Source of the DNA: Chlorobiota bacterium
GTDB lineage: Bacteria; Bacteroidota; Ignavibacteria; Ignavibacteriales; Ignavibacteriaceae
Direction: 5' to 3'
Assembly (NCBI GenBank): GCA_008363265.1
Contig: RHKR01000174.1
Coordinates: forward strand, 1-5,811
Length of the DNA stretch: 5,811 nt
The position numbers and the translations under genes are program-made. Numbering within the stretch: position 1 is the stretch's first letter; every line of letters begins with the position of its first letter. This document shows positions 1-5,811 of the stretch, in pieces. The notes beneath the pieces are model-generated. The model was not told the DNA's origin, ran no database searches, and worked only from the letters and a program-made list of their open reading frames with translations.

Positions 1-255
1 AAATTCGCGGAGTACCTTGGGGCAGGGCTGCCTGTACTGATATCCGAAGGAATTGGAGATACTGAACTGTTCTGCAGGAAAGGGAATGTGGGGGTTGTAT
101 TTGATCTTTCTGATCAGGGGATTGAAAACGCTGTCACGGAAATGAAAGGTCTGCTCGGGGAGCCCGCCATCCACACCCGTTGCGCGGAATTCGCGAAAGA
201 GAACCTGTCGCTTAAGTCTGCGGCGGAAAAGTACAGGAAGCTCTACATTTCCTGA
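1..255 (+). CDS. Glycosyltransferase family 4-like protein, C-terminal fragment (5' end outside window)
   Basis: Frame 1 is open from the first base to a TGA at 253-255 and gives the last 84 residues of a protein that begins upstream. The fragment opens with KFAEYLGAGLPVL, followed by SEGIGDTE at residues 15-22. This is the nucleotide-sugar-binding part of the C-terminal Rossmann domain of GT-B fold, GT4-type transferases. Glu4 sits where the second glutamate of the EX7E motif is expected, and the GIGDTE stretch is the usual loop after it. The tail, ending in AEKYRKLYIS, matches the closing helix of such enzymes. The family transfers sugars from activated donors to lipid or polysaccharide acceptors at the cytoplasmic face of the membrane; donor and acceptor cannot be read from this piece. 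It converges on the histidine kinase gene, with 28 bp between the stops. The family call is fairly secure, the specific role unknown. Confidence 0.8.
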   Translation, partial: KFAEYLGAGLPVLISEGIGDTELFCRKGNVGVVFDLSDQGIENAVTEMKGLLGEPAIHTRCAEFAKENLSLKSAAEKYRKLYIS

Positions 256-283
256 GCCGGTTGTCAGCTCCTTAAGTCGACCG

Positions 284-2395
284 CTACTGTTTGAATACCT
301 GCATTGTGAAAGAGAAGACCGATCCTTTCTCCGGACTCGACTGAACCCATATTTTCCCGCCATGCAGGTTCACAAACTCCTTGCACAACAGCAATCCCAA
401 CCCTGTACCCTGTTCATTCCCCGTTCCGGGGGTTGACCTCGATCCGTCAAGGGTGAAGAGCCGTGAAATTTGATCGTGAGGAATTCCCACCCCTGTATCC
501 GAGATGCTGAAAACCACGTTTTCCCCCTCTGTTTCGGCAGATACCGTTACAGCCCCACTGCTGTGTGTGAACTTGATGGCATTGACCAGGAGGTTGCGGA
601 GTATGGTACGCAGCATTTCCGGATCCGCGTTCACATCATCGGAAGTGTTTATCCGTGTGGTTTGTTTGATCCCCTTCTCAGTTGCGAGATGCTCCTGAAG
701 AAGAATGGTTTCATTGATGACCGTGATCGGACTGACCGGCTTTGGATTAAAACTGATCTTCCCAAGACTGGCTCTTGACCAGTTTAGAAGTGATTCCAAA
801 AACTCGAAGTACCGCCCGGCGATCTCGCCCGCGCTCTCAAGAAAGTGTTTTCGCTCCCCTTCATTCATGGTATCATAGTCACTGCTCAGCATATCAAGAA
901 TATTCAGGAGAGGATGGAACGGGGATCTGAGGTCGTGTGCCAATACCGACATGAACTTCACCTTTTCCTCATCGGCCCTTTTCAGTTCTTCCGTCAGTTC
1001 CTGAAGATCTGTCAGTATCTTTCTCTCTTGAGTGATATCGGTTATCCTCACCATGAAAAATCTATCCTTGCCAGACTGAATTGGTGTTACCACTACATTT
1101 CCCCAAAATTCACGTCCATCGAGTGAGATATATTCAACATCGCCCCGCCAGATATTGTTCTGTGCCAGTGTGCTTTGCTGCAGGGCTTTTTCCTCGTCTG
1201 TTACCGGCTTTTTGTGGAACTTCGCGGGGTCGATCTTAACGGTCGGACCGGCCAGGTTCAGCGCGAACATCTCTTCAGCCCTTTTGTTGAACCTCGTCAA
1301 AGCTCCTTTCGCGGGTTCAACCAGCATGATAGCGTCGGGTGATGATTCGATAATTGCATTCAGGAGCTTCTCATTTTTCTCCTTTTCAAGTTCACTCTCC
1401 ATAGCCTTTTTCAGGGCTTCATTCTCCTCGTGCTTGATCATGAGCCTTGAGGAGATAAAAAGAATCACCAGGGTAAGCGAAACACCCGAGAGCGTCTTCC
1501 AGAAGACATCCCTGACAGGGCCCAAAATCTCATCCCTCGATATCTTCGCCACAAGAGTAAAGTGGAACCGGGGAGAACTTTTCAAATAAGCGTATGACAG
1601 TTCCTGTTTGTAGTCTTTCCCGCTAATGAAGCCTGTATCGTTCTTTTCTATATGGTAGGCCAGATCTGTTGGCCTGAGATCGACGAGGTCTCTTCTCTTT
1701 AATCCGTCACTTCCCAGAACCCAATGGTAGACCGGATCAGTGGTAATGTTTACTACAAGCCGGTTCTCCTGCGACCCAAGAAGGGTGGTAGCCGACCACA
1801 GTCGCGGGAGTAGATTCGCCGTGGGGTCGATCTTAACAAGAAGGTAACGTTGGGGAGTTTTCTTTCCGGTTTCAATATAAGGTACGAGGAGGTAGATATA
1901 AGGGTGGTCGGTAAACTCCTTCTTTTCCGAGAAAAAGTCGCTCAAAACAGGTTTAAGTGTTCCTTTGAATTTCTGAAGCATTTTCAGCTCAACCTTTTCA
2001 CCGGAGGAGCCGCTTAGAGTATCCAGTTTTTTCAGGTCCGCGTCAAGGAGATAGATAGCAACAAATCCCTTATCTTCTCTCAGATATTTACGCCAGCCGG
2101 TGAATGTCTCGTCAAAGATCAGTTTCTCACTCTGATCCAGCCCCTTCAGGAGTCCACCCCTCATTTCCATGCTGTTAAGAAGTTCAATACCGTCAGCAAT
2201 GCTGGCTTCGAACCACTGCTCCACTTCTCCCTTCTTGGCATCCGAGACTTTCTCGAGCTTTATCCTGATATCCTCTTCGACATGGCTTGATGAAACAAGA
2301 TAGAAGAGGATCCCCGCTAAAACTGTCAGCATGGTTAACACACCGAACAGCAGGTATATCTTTCGAAGCGATGCCGGAAAGGCGCTAATATTCAT
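284..2395 (-). CDS. Membrane-bound sensor histidine kinase (Cache-like sensor, PAS, HisKA, HATPase_c)
   Basis: A 703-residue hybrid-free sensor kinase. Hydrophobic segments at about residues 13-35 and 299-320 flank a periplasmic domain of about 260 residues. Its start (a long helix containing KKGEVEQWFEASIADGIELL) and its size suggest a double Cache sensor. A cytoplasmic helix (about 321-343) leads to a PAS domain at about 344-457 (ESSPDAIMLVEP at its start, VRITDITQER at its end) and a second helical linker. The HisKA domain has AHDLRSPF with phospho-acceptor His487. HATPase_c shows the N box (NLLVNAIKF, 601-609), G1 DTGVGIP (633-639), F box RLF (645-647) and G2 GTGLGL (663-668). All catalytic boxes are intact, so it should autophosphorylate and pass phosphate to a response regulator. 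No receiver domain is fused and no regulator gene is visible next to it. The ATG is fixed by an in-frame TAA two codons upstream; no well-placed Shine-Dalgarno is seen (AGGA lies 12 nt away). The stop is TAG. The ligand is unknown; the Cache assignment rests on pattern, not alignment. Confidence 0.93.
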   Translation of the reverse strand: MNISAFPASLRKIYLLFGVLTMLTVLAGILFYLVSSSHVEEDIRIKLEKVSDAKKGEVEQWFEASIADGIELLNSMEMRGGLLKGLDQSEKLIFDETFTGWRKYLREDKGFVAIYLLDADLKKLDTLSGSSGEKVELKMLQKFKGTLKPVLSDFFSEKKEFTDHPYIYLLVPYIETGKKTPQRYLLVKIDPTANLLPRLWSATTLLGSQENRLVVNITTDPVYHWVLGSDGLKRRDLVDLRPTDLAYHIEKNDTGFISGKDYKQELSYAYLKSSPRFHFTLVAKISRDEILGPVRDVFWKTLSGVSLTLVILFISSRLMIKHEENEALKKAMESELEKEKNEKLLNAIIESSPDAIMLVEPAKGALTRFNKRAEEMFALNLAGPTVKIDPAKFHKKPVTDEEKALQQSTLAQNNIWRGDVEYISLDGREFWGNVVVTPIQSGKDRFFMVRITDITQERKILTDLQELTEELKRADEEKVKFMSVLAHDLRSPFHPLLNILDMLSSDYDTMNEGERKHFLESAGEIAGRYFEFLESLLNWSRASLGKISFNPKPVSPITVINETILLQEHLATEKGIKQTTRINTSDDVNADPEMLRTILRNLLVNAIKFTHSSGAVTVSAETEGENVVFSISDTGVGIPHDQISRLFTLDGSRSTPGTGNEQGTGLGLLLCKEFVNLHGGKIWVQSSPEKGSVFSFTMQVFKQ

Positions 2396-2424
2396 GAGTT
2401 AACTAAATCCTGATAATTATCCCG

Positions 2425-2454
2425 CAAAATATGGTATTCACTTCAAGACGCAAA
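2425..2454 (-). promoter_or_regulatory. Weak candidate promoter for the histidine kinase gene
   Basis: Read on the - strand, a TTTG (2454-2451) is followed after 19 nt by TATTTTG (2431-2425). This resembles the Bacteroidota TTTG...TAnnTTTG pattern but is one base short in the -7 element. It would place the transcript start about 25 nt before the kinase ATG, similar to the geometry in front of prs. The imperfect match and AT-rich setting make this tentative; a distant sigma70-like reading (TTGAAG, N19, GATAAT) overlaps it. Confidence 0.28.
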
Positions 2455-2542
2455 CTCATTTTCGATAAAAGTGCTTAATAATCAGATGAAACCGTCACCT
2501 GGCTCCCCACGAAGGCTGCAAACCGTTGGTAGAATTATTTTA

Positions 2543-2574
2543 TTTGATTTCCTGACACCCGTTCCTTATATTTG
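2543..2574 (+). promoter_or_regulatory. Bacteroidota-type housekeeping promoter driving prs (and probably the operon)
   Basis: TTTG at 2543-2546 is separated by 20 nt from TATATTTG at 2567-2574. This is an exact match to the -33 TTTG / -7 TAnnTTTG consensus known for the primary sigma factor of Bacteroidota. Transcription would start near 2580, giving a leader of only about 27 nt before the prs ATG at 2608. It is the only strong promoter-like sequence seen upstream of the tightly packed prs-rplY-pth-hppA run, so it may serve all four genes. No start site has been measured here; the call rests on motif and spacing. Confidence 0.7.
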
Positions 2575-2607
2575 TAAGCTATATTTCTTTACTTTTTTGG
2601 GCCCGCC

Positions 2608-3579
2608 ATGGATTCCGAAATAAAAGTGTTTTCCGGTAGATCAAACCGGCCACTCGCCGAAAAAATTGTGAACTACATGAGCAGGCGACTGGATGTGGAA
2701 AGAAAGTTAGGGGCACTTGAGATCAAACGTTTCAGCGACGGTGAGATTTGGGTCAAGTATGGTGAGAATGTGCGGGGCAGCGACCTCTACATCATTCAAT
2801 CCACCAATCCCCCTGCTGAAAATTTGATGGAGCTGCTCATAATGCTTGACGCAGCCAAACGAGCTTCCGCTAAGCGGATCACGGCAATCATTCCGTACTT
2901 CGGATATGCCCGGCAAGACAGAAAAGATCAGCCAAGAGTTGCCATAACAAGCAAACTCATAGCCAACCTGATCACTTCTGCAGGTGCTGACCGTGTGATC
3001 ACAATGGATTTGCATACCCCTCAGATCCAGGGATTCTTCGATATCCCCTTCGATCACCTCTACGGTTCAATCGTTTTTTACAACGAACTTAAGCACCTCA
3101 GCAATAATCTTGCCGTCATCTCTCCTGATGTAGGCGGAATTAAGATGGCACGCGCGTACGCAAATAAACTTAATGCTCACCTCGTTGTGAGCGATAAGAG
3201 AAGACCCGCGCCGAACGTTGCCGAGATCGCACACATCATCGGTGATGTCGAGGGAAAGGATGTACTGATCGTTGATGACCTCATCGACACGGCCGGAACC
3301 TTCAAATCGACGGTCGAGGCTCTTAAAAGCAGAGGTGCAAAAAAGATCTATGCTTCCGTTACGCACCCCGTTCTCTCAGGACCGGCATGCGAGCGGATAG
3401 TTGAGTCGGGCATAGAAAAGATATTTGTACTGGATACACTTCCTCTCGGAGAGGAAAAAGAACAGAAATTAGGAAACAAAATTCAGGTACTTAGCGCTTC
3501 CGCGATCTTTGCGGAGGCTATATTAAGAATCAACAAACACGAGTCGATCAGCTCCCTTTTCGACAAAGACAAAGGCTGA
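2608..3579 (+). CDS. prs: Ribose-phosphate pyrophosphokinase (PRPP synthetase)
   Basis: A 323-residue cytosolic enzyme that moves pyrophosphate from ATP to ribose 5-phosphate, making PRPP for purine, pyrimidine, NAD, histidine and tryptophan synthesis. The length is slightly above the usual 310-320 for class I enzymes. Visible motifs are FSDGEIWVK near the N-terminus (42-50), the ATP-binding PYFGYARQDRK (96-106), the metal/ATP histidine in DLHTPQIQGFFD (His135), the flexible catalytic loop SDKRRP (195-200, with Lys197 and Arg199) and the PRPP-binding loop VDDLIDTAGT (222-231). All expected catalytic residues are present. The ATG at 2608 is the only sensible start: an in-frame TAA lies at 2575-2577 with no other start codon between. 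The leader has no Shine-Dalgarno; the bases before ATG are GGGCCCGCC. The gene lies just downstream of a strong promoter candidate, and 20 bp separate it from rplY. Confidence 0.97.
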   Translation: MDSEIKVFSGRSNRPLAEKIVNYMSRRLDVERKLGALEIKRFSDGEIWVKYGENVRGSDLYIIQSTNPPAENLMELLIMLDAAKRASAKRITAIIPYFGYARQDRKDQPRVAITSKLIANLITSAGADRVITMDLHTPQIQGFFDIPFDHLYGSIVFYNELKHLSNNLAVISPDVGGIKMARAYANKLNAHLVVSDKRRPAPNVAEIAHIIGDVEGKDVLIVDDLIDTAGTFKSTVEALKSRGAKKIYASVTHPVLSGPACERIVESGIEKIFVLDTLPLGEEKEQKLGNKIQVLSASAIFAEAILRINKHESISSLFDKDKG

Positions 3580-3589
3580 TCGCCTTAAC

Positions 3590-3593
3590 GGAG
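3590..3593 (+). promoter_or_regulatory. Shine-Dalgarno of rplY
   Basis: GGAG followed by six bases (AAACAA) and then the ATG at 3600. This is a good ribosome-binding site in the 20-bp gap after prs. It supports the chosen start and contrasts with prs, which has none. Confidence 0.75.
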
Positions 3594-3599
3594 AAACAA

Positions 3600-4229
3600 A
3601 TGGAAACAAAAGTCGTCAAAGCGTCCGCAAGGTCACTTTTCGGTAAATCTGGAAGGAATCAATTAAAGAGCCAAGCTAAAGTACCGGGCATCTTCTACGC
3701 TAACAAGACAGAGCCTGTTGCTATTGAAGCACTCGAGAACTCGATCAACCAGCTTTACTTCACATCAAAAAGCTATCTGATCAACCTCGAGATCGAAGGT
3801 CATGATACCCAGCAGTGCATCCTTAAAGATGTGCAGGTAGACCCCGTAACCGACAGGATCATTCACTTCGACATGTATGGCCTCACCAAGGGTGAAAAAG
3901 TTACCATCGACGTTCCTGTTAAATATGAAGGAAACTCGGTTGGCGTCATCCAGGGTGGTCAGCTCGCGATCAACCTTCACAAACTCACGATCCAGTGCCT
4001 CCCGCAGGATCTCCCGAACGCTCTCGTGGTTGATGTGTCTCCTCTGAAACTCGGACACAGTTTCCATGTTGGAAAACTCAACTATGAAAACATCACCATT
4101 CTTCACCCTGCTGAAACCGTGCTTTGCTATATCAATATCCCGCGCGGTGTTGAAATACCGGTTGACATGGAAGAAGAAATGAAAGAGCCTGAAGTTATCT
4201 CAAGAGGCAAGGACAAAGACGAAGATTAG
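3600..4229 (+). CDS. rplY: Large ribosomal subunit protein bL25, CTC/TL5 long form
   Basis: A 209-residue member of the bL25 family, which binds 5S rRNA in the central protuberance of the 50S subunit. The N-terminal 5S-binding domain (about 1-92) includes ARSLFGKSGRNQLKSQAKVPGI-type opening residues and LKDVQVDPVTDRIIHFDMY (75-93), a hallmark of the family. A second beta-rich domain (about 97-182; VPVKYEGNSVGVIQGGQL near its start) marks it as the two-domain CTC/TL5 form, not the single-domain E. coli type of about 94 residues. The C-terminus is a charged, acidic tail (EEEMKEPEV, ending GKDKDED), common in long forms and probably flexible. The start is supported by a Shine-Dalgarno six bases upstream. 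The TAG stop is followed two bases later by the pth start, so the two genes are probably translationally coupled. In some Gram-positives CTC is a general stress protein; nothing here shows stress control. Confidence 0.95.
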   Translation: METKVVKASARSLFGKSGRNQLKSQAKVPGIFYANKTEPVAIEALENSINQLYFTSKSYLINLEIEGHDTQQCILKDVQVDPVTDRIIHFDMYGLTKGEKVTIDVPVKYEGNSVGVIQGGQLAINLHKLTIQCLPQDLPNALVVDVSPLKLGHSFHVGKLNYENITILHPAETVLCYINIPRGVEIPVDMEEEMKEPEVISRGKDKDED

Positions 4230-4231
4230 TA

Positions 4232-4834
4232 TTGAGAATTGTTGTTGGGCTGGGAAATCCCGGCAAAAAATATGAGAATACCCGGCATAACGCCGGATTC
4301 ATGTTCCTTGACCGGTTCGCAGCTCTTAATTCGATACAATTTTCTCCTTCTAAATACAATTATTACAGGGCAGAGGGGTCCCTTAAAGGGAACCCTTTCG
4401 TGCTCATTAAACCGGCTACCTATGTTAATCTCAGCGGCAACGCCGTTAAGGAATTGATGTCGGAGTATCCGGTTGCCCCGGAAGATGTTCTGGTCGTTCA
4501 TGACGAACTTAACCTCCCTCCGGGTGGATACAAGATCAAACTCAAAGGAAGCGACGGCGGCCACAACGGGATCTATTCTATAATCTACACGATAGAGAAC
4601 GATAATTTCCCCAGAATACGCATCGGTATAGGGAACGACTTCCCGGCAGGTGCCATGGCCGACTATGTACTTTCACCTTTTAACCGAAACGAGACTGAAC
4701 TGCTCGCAAAAGTGTTCGATAATTGTACTGTATTGACCAATGAATTCATTGCCTCGGGCGTAAAAGGGCTGCTCGATGCAAACAGCAAGTTATCTAAACA
4801 GGATCAAACACAATCAATTAATCCGGGAGATTAA
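4232..4834 (+). CDS. pth: Peptidyl-tRNA hydrolase (TTG start)
   Basis: A 200-residue cytosolic enzyme that cleaves the ester bond of peptidyl-tRNAs dropped by stalled ribosomes, freeing the tRNA. The length is normal for bacterial Pth (about 185-200). Conserved sites are the opening VVGLGNPGKKYENTRHNAG with Asn9 and catalytic His19, YVNLSG with Asn66, HDELNLPPG with Asp91, and GSDGGHNG with Asn112. These correspond to E. coli Asn10, His20, Asn68, Asp93 and Asn114. The start is TTG at 4232: the conserved VVGLGNPG begins only three codons later and no ATG or GTG lies in frame just upstream. The start sits two bases after the rplY stop without a clear Shine-Dalgarno, which suggests reinitiation by ribosomes finishing rplY. 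The last roughly 15 residues are polar and variable. The stop codon abuts the hppA start. Confidence 0.96.
   Translation: MRIVVGLGNPGKKYENTRHNAGFMFLDRFAALNSIQFSPSKYNYYRAEGSLKGNPFVLIKPATYVNLSGNAVKELMSEYPVAPEDVLVVHDELNLPPGGYKIKLKGSDGGHNGIYSIIYTIENDNFPRIRIGIGNDFPAGAMADYVLSPFNRNETELLAKVFDNCTVLTNEFIASGVKGLLDANSKLSKQDQTQSINPGD
4825..4830 (+). promoter_or_regulatory. Shine-Dalgarno of hppA inside the end of pth
   Basis: GGGAGA lies four bases before the ATG at 4835, within the last codons of pth. It fixes the start of the pyrophosphatase gene and allows coupled translation. Confidence 0.75.
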
Positions 4835-5811
4835 ATGGAACAATACATCATCTACTTGATTCCCCTGTTCGGTATTCTTGGTCTGCTCTTCACCTATATA
4901 AGAGCTAACTGGATCGCTAAACAGGACATAGGGGGTGAAAAAATGGCCCGCATTTCAGGATACATCGCAGAGGGCGCGATGGCATTCCTTAAAGCGGAAT
5001 ACAGAGTTCTTGCCATATTCGTGGTTTTTGTGGCAATACTGCTGGCGGTTACCGCCAACATGAAAGAGGATTCGCATCCTCTCGTAGCACTTTCATTTAT
5101 TTTGGGAGCATTCTCCTCTGCGCTTGCCGGATTCATCGGCATGAAAGCAGCCACTAAAGCCAACGTAAGAACGGCAAACGCGGCAAGAAAAAGCCTCGGT
5201 GCCGCCCTCAACATCGCCTTCACCGGCGGTAGCGTTATGGGTCTCGGCGTTGTGGGGCTTGGAGTTCTCGGTCTTGGTCTCCTTCTGGTGATTTATTCCG
5301 GTATGTGGCTGACTCCTGAAGCTTTCAGCACTCCTGAACTGCTCGCCACCGCAACCAGCAAGGTTATCACAGTTATCACAGGTTTTTCATTCGGTGCTTC
5401 CTCCATCGCCCTTTTCGCGAGGGTTGGCGGCGGTATCTATACCAAAGCAGCTGACGTTGGTGCTGACCTCGTCGGTAAAGTTGAAGCCGGCATCCCCGAA
5501 GATCATCCGCTTAACCCCGCAACCATCGCAGATAACGTTGGTGACAACGTCGGCGACGTCGCCGGTATGGGAGCGGATCTGTTCGAAAGTTACGTTGGGG
5601 CTATCGTTGGTACAATGGTTCTCGGTGCCGCGTTTATCGCTGTTCCGGGCTTTATTGAGCACTTTGGCGGTCTTGGAGCAGTTCTCCTCCCACTGGCCAT
5701 TGCTGCTCTCGGTATTGTAATGTCGATACTCGGCACTTACTTCGTGAAAGTAAAAGAGGGTGGAAATCCCCAGAAGGCCCTGAATACGGGTGAACTGGTC
5801 TCCTCATTTTT
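4835..5811 (+). CDS. hppA: Membrane-bound ion-translocating pyrophosphatase, N-terminal part (3' end outside window)
   Basis: The frame stays open from ATG 4835 to the window edge, giving 325 residues plus two bases of a protein family usually about 650-800 residues long. These integral membrane enzymes hydrolyse PPi and pump H+ and/or Na+ across the cytoplasmic membrane. Hydrophobic segments lie near residues 3-22, 57-75, 83-104, 125-153, 173-195, 250-271 and 280-303. The catalytic loop reads GGGIYTKAADVGADLVGKVE (198-217), then NPATIADNVGDNVGDVAGMG (227-246). Arg196, Lys204, Asp207, Asp211, Asp233, Asp237 and Asp241 match the metal/PPi-binding set known from Thermotoga and mung bean enzymes. 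DLFESYVG (248-255) carries Asp248 and Glu251, equivalent to the gate residues Asp243/Glu246 of the Thermotoga Na+ pump. The residues separating K+-dependent from K+-independent types lie in the missing C-terminal half, so the ion remains open. The ATG directly follows the pth stop, with a good Shine-Dalgarno. Confidence 0.96.
   Translation, partial: MEQYIIYLIPLFGILGLLFTYIRANWIAKQDIGGEKMARISGYIAEGAMAFLKAEYRVLAIFVVFVAILLAVTANMKEDSHPLVALSFILGAFSSALAGFIGMKAATKANVRTANAARKSLGAALNIAFTGGSVMGLGVVGLGVLGLGLLLVIYSGMWLTPEAFSTPELLATATSKVITVITGFSFGASSIALFARVGGGIYTKAADVGADLVGKVEAGIPEDHPLNPATIADNVGDNVGDVAGMGADLFESYVGAIVGTMVLGAAFIAVPGFIEHFGGLGAVLLPLAIAALGIVMSILGTYFVKVKEGGNPQKALNTGELVSSF

Noticed and set aside
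256..283. Possible bidirectional terminator between the convergent glycosyltransferase and kinase genes
   Set aside because: Only an imperfect CGGT/ACCG pairing with a long loop is present and no T-run follows on either strand.
1155..1589. A 144-codon open frame on the + strand opposite the histidine kinase, plus several shorter ones at 470-1126
   Set aside because: They lie antisense to a strongly supported kinase gene, have no ribosome site, and encode Ser/Phe/Leu-rich products expected from reading the complement of a coding region. They are shadows.
2489..2526. Direct repeat AAACCGT at 2489-2495 and 2520-2526, 31 bp apart, in the divergent intergenic region
   Set aside because: The spacing is near three helical turns, which suggests an operator, but about one 7-bp repeat is expected by chance in 212 bp and the flanks do not match.
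2396..2607. Possible small RNA, tRNA or riboswitch in the intergenic region
   Set aside because: No T-loop or anticodon-arm pattern, no stable long hairpin and no terminator were seen. The predicted prs leader is only about 27 nt, too short for a riboswitch.
4894..5223. A 109-codon - strand open frame with a signal-peptide-like start, opposite hppA
   Set aside because: The Ala/Leu-rich start is what the complement of an Ala/Gly-rich membrane helix gene gives. The + strand reading is an unmistakable M-PPase.
5363..5380. Tandem 9-bp repeat GTTATCACA x2, somewhat like a DnaA box
   Set aside because: It lies in frame inside hppA and encodes VITVIT in a membrane helix. It lacks the TTATCCACA consensus and has no cluster around it.
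5394..5720. A 108-codon + strand open frame overlapping hppA
   Set aside because: It is out of frame with the pyrophosphatase, whose catalytic motifs span the same bases, and its product resembles no family I recognise.
1..5811. A novel defence, mobile or biosynthetic system
   Set aside because: Every long coding stretch belongs to a well-known family in a plausible housekeeping or sensory setting, and there are no repeats, integrase or transposase genes, or composition shifts.

Overview
The window looks like ordinary chromosome from a Gram-negative bacterium of the Bacteroidota/Chlorobiota (FCB) group, possibly Ignavibacteria-like. Three things suggest this. An exact TTTG-N20-TAnnTTTG promoter of the Bacteroidota type lies in front of prs. 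From memory, the gene order prs, rplY (long CTC form), pth is common in Chlorobi/Ignavibacteria relatives. The histidine kinase also has an ATP lid of a style common in that group. Base composition is moderate (high 40s % GC by eye) and looks uniform, with no sign of recent transfer. The placement is an inference; no species can be named from the sequence alone.

Layout. (1) Bases 1-255 hold the last 84 codons of a GT4-type glycosyltransferase on the + strand. (2) After a 28-bp convergent gap, a 703-residue membrane sensor histidine kinase occupies 284-2395 on the - strand. It has a large periplasmic Cache-like sensor, a PAS domain, HisKA and HATPase_c, with no response regulator beside it in the window. 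(3) A 212-bp divergent intergenic region (2396-2607) carries a strong promoter candidate for prs and a weak one for the kinase. (4) A + strand gene run follows: prs (2608-3579), rplY/ctc (3600-4229), pth (4232-4834) and the start of a membrane-bound ion-pumping pyrophosphatase, hppA (4835 to beyond 5811). Gaps in this run are 20, 2 and 0 bp, so it very probably forms one operon.

How the genes fit together. Prs makes PRPP for nucleotide, histidine and tryptophan synthesis. RplY is the 5S rRNA-binding ribosomal protein bL25. Pth recycles peptidyl-tRNA. The pyrophosphatase hydrolyses the PPi released by biosynthesis, including phosphoribosyl transfer and tRNA charging, and stores the energy as an ion gradient. 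The run therefore combines nucleotide supply, translation and PPi energy recovery. The kinase is a separate, divergently transcribed unit with an unknown stimulus.

I found no RNA gene, CRISPR array, mobile element, origin, convincing terminator or broken gene. I also saw no evidence of a previously undescribed system. The items worth a second look are the promoter architecture, the start-codon arrangement in the operon, the linkage of hppA to housekeeping genes, and the orphan kinase.
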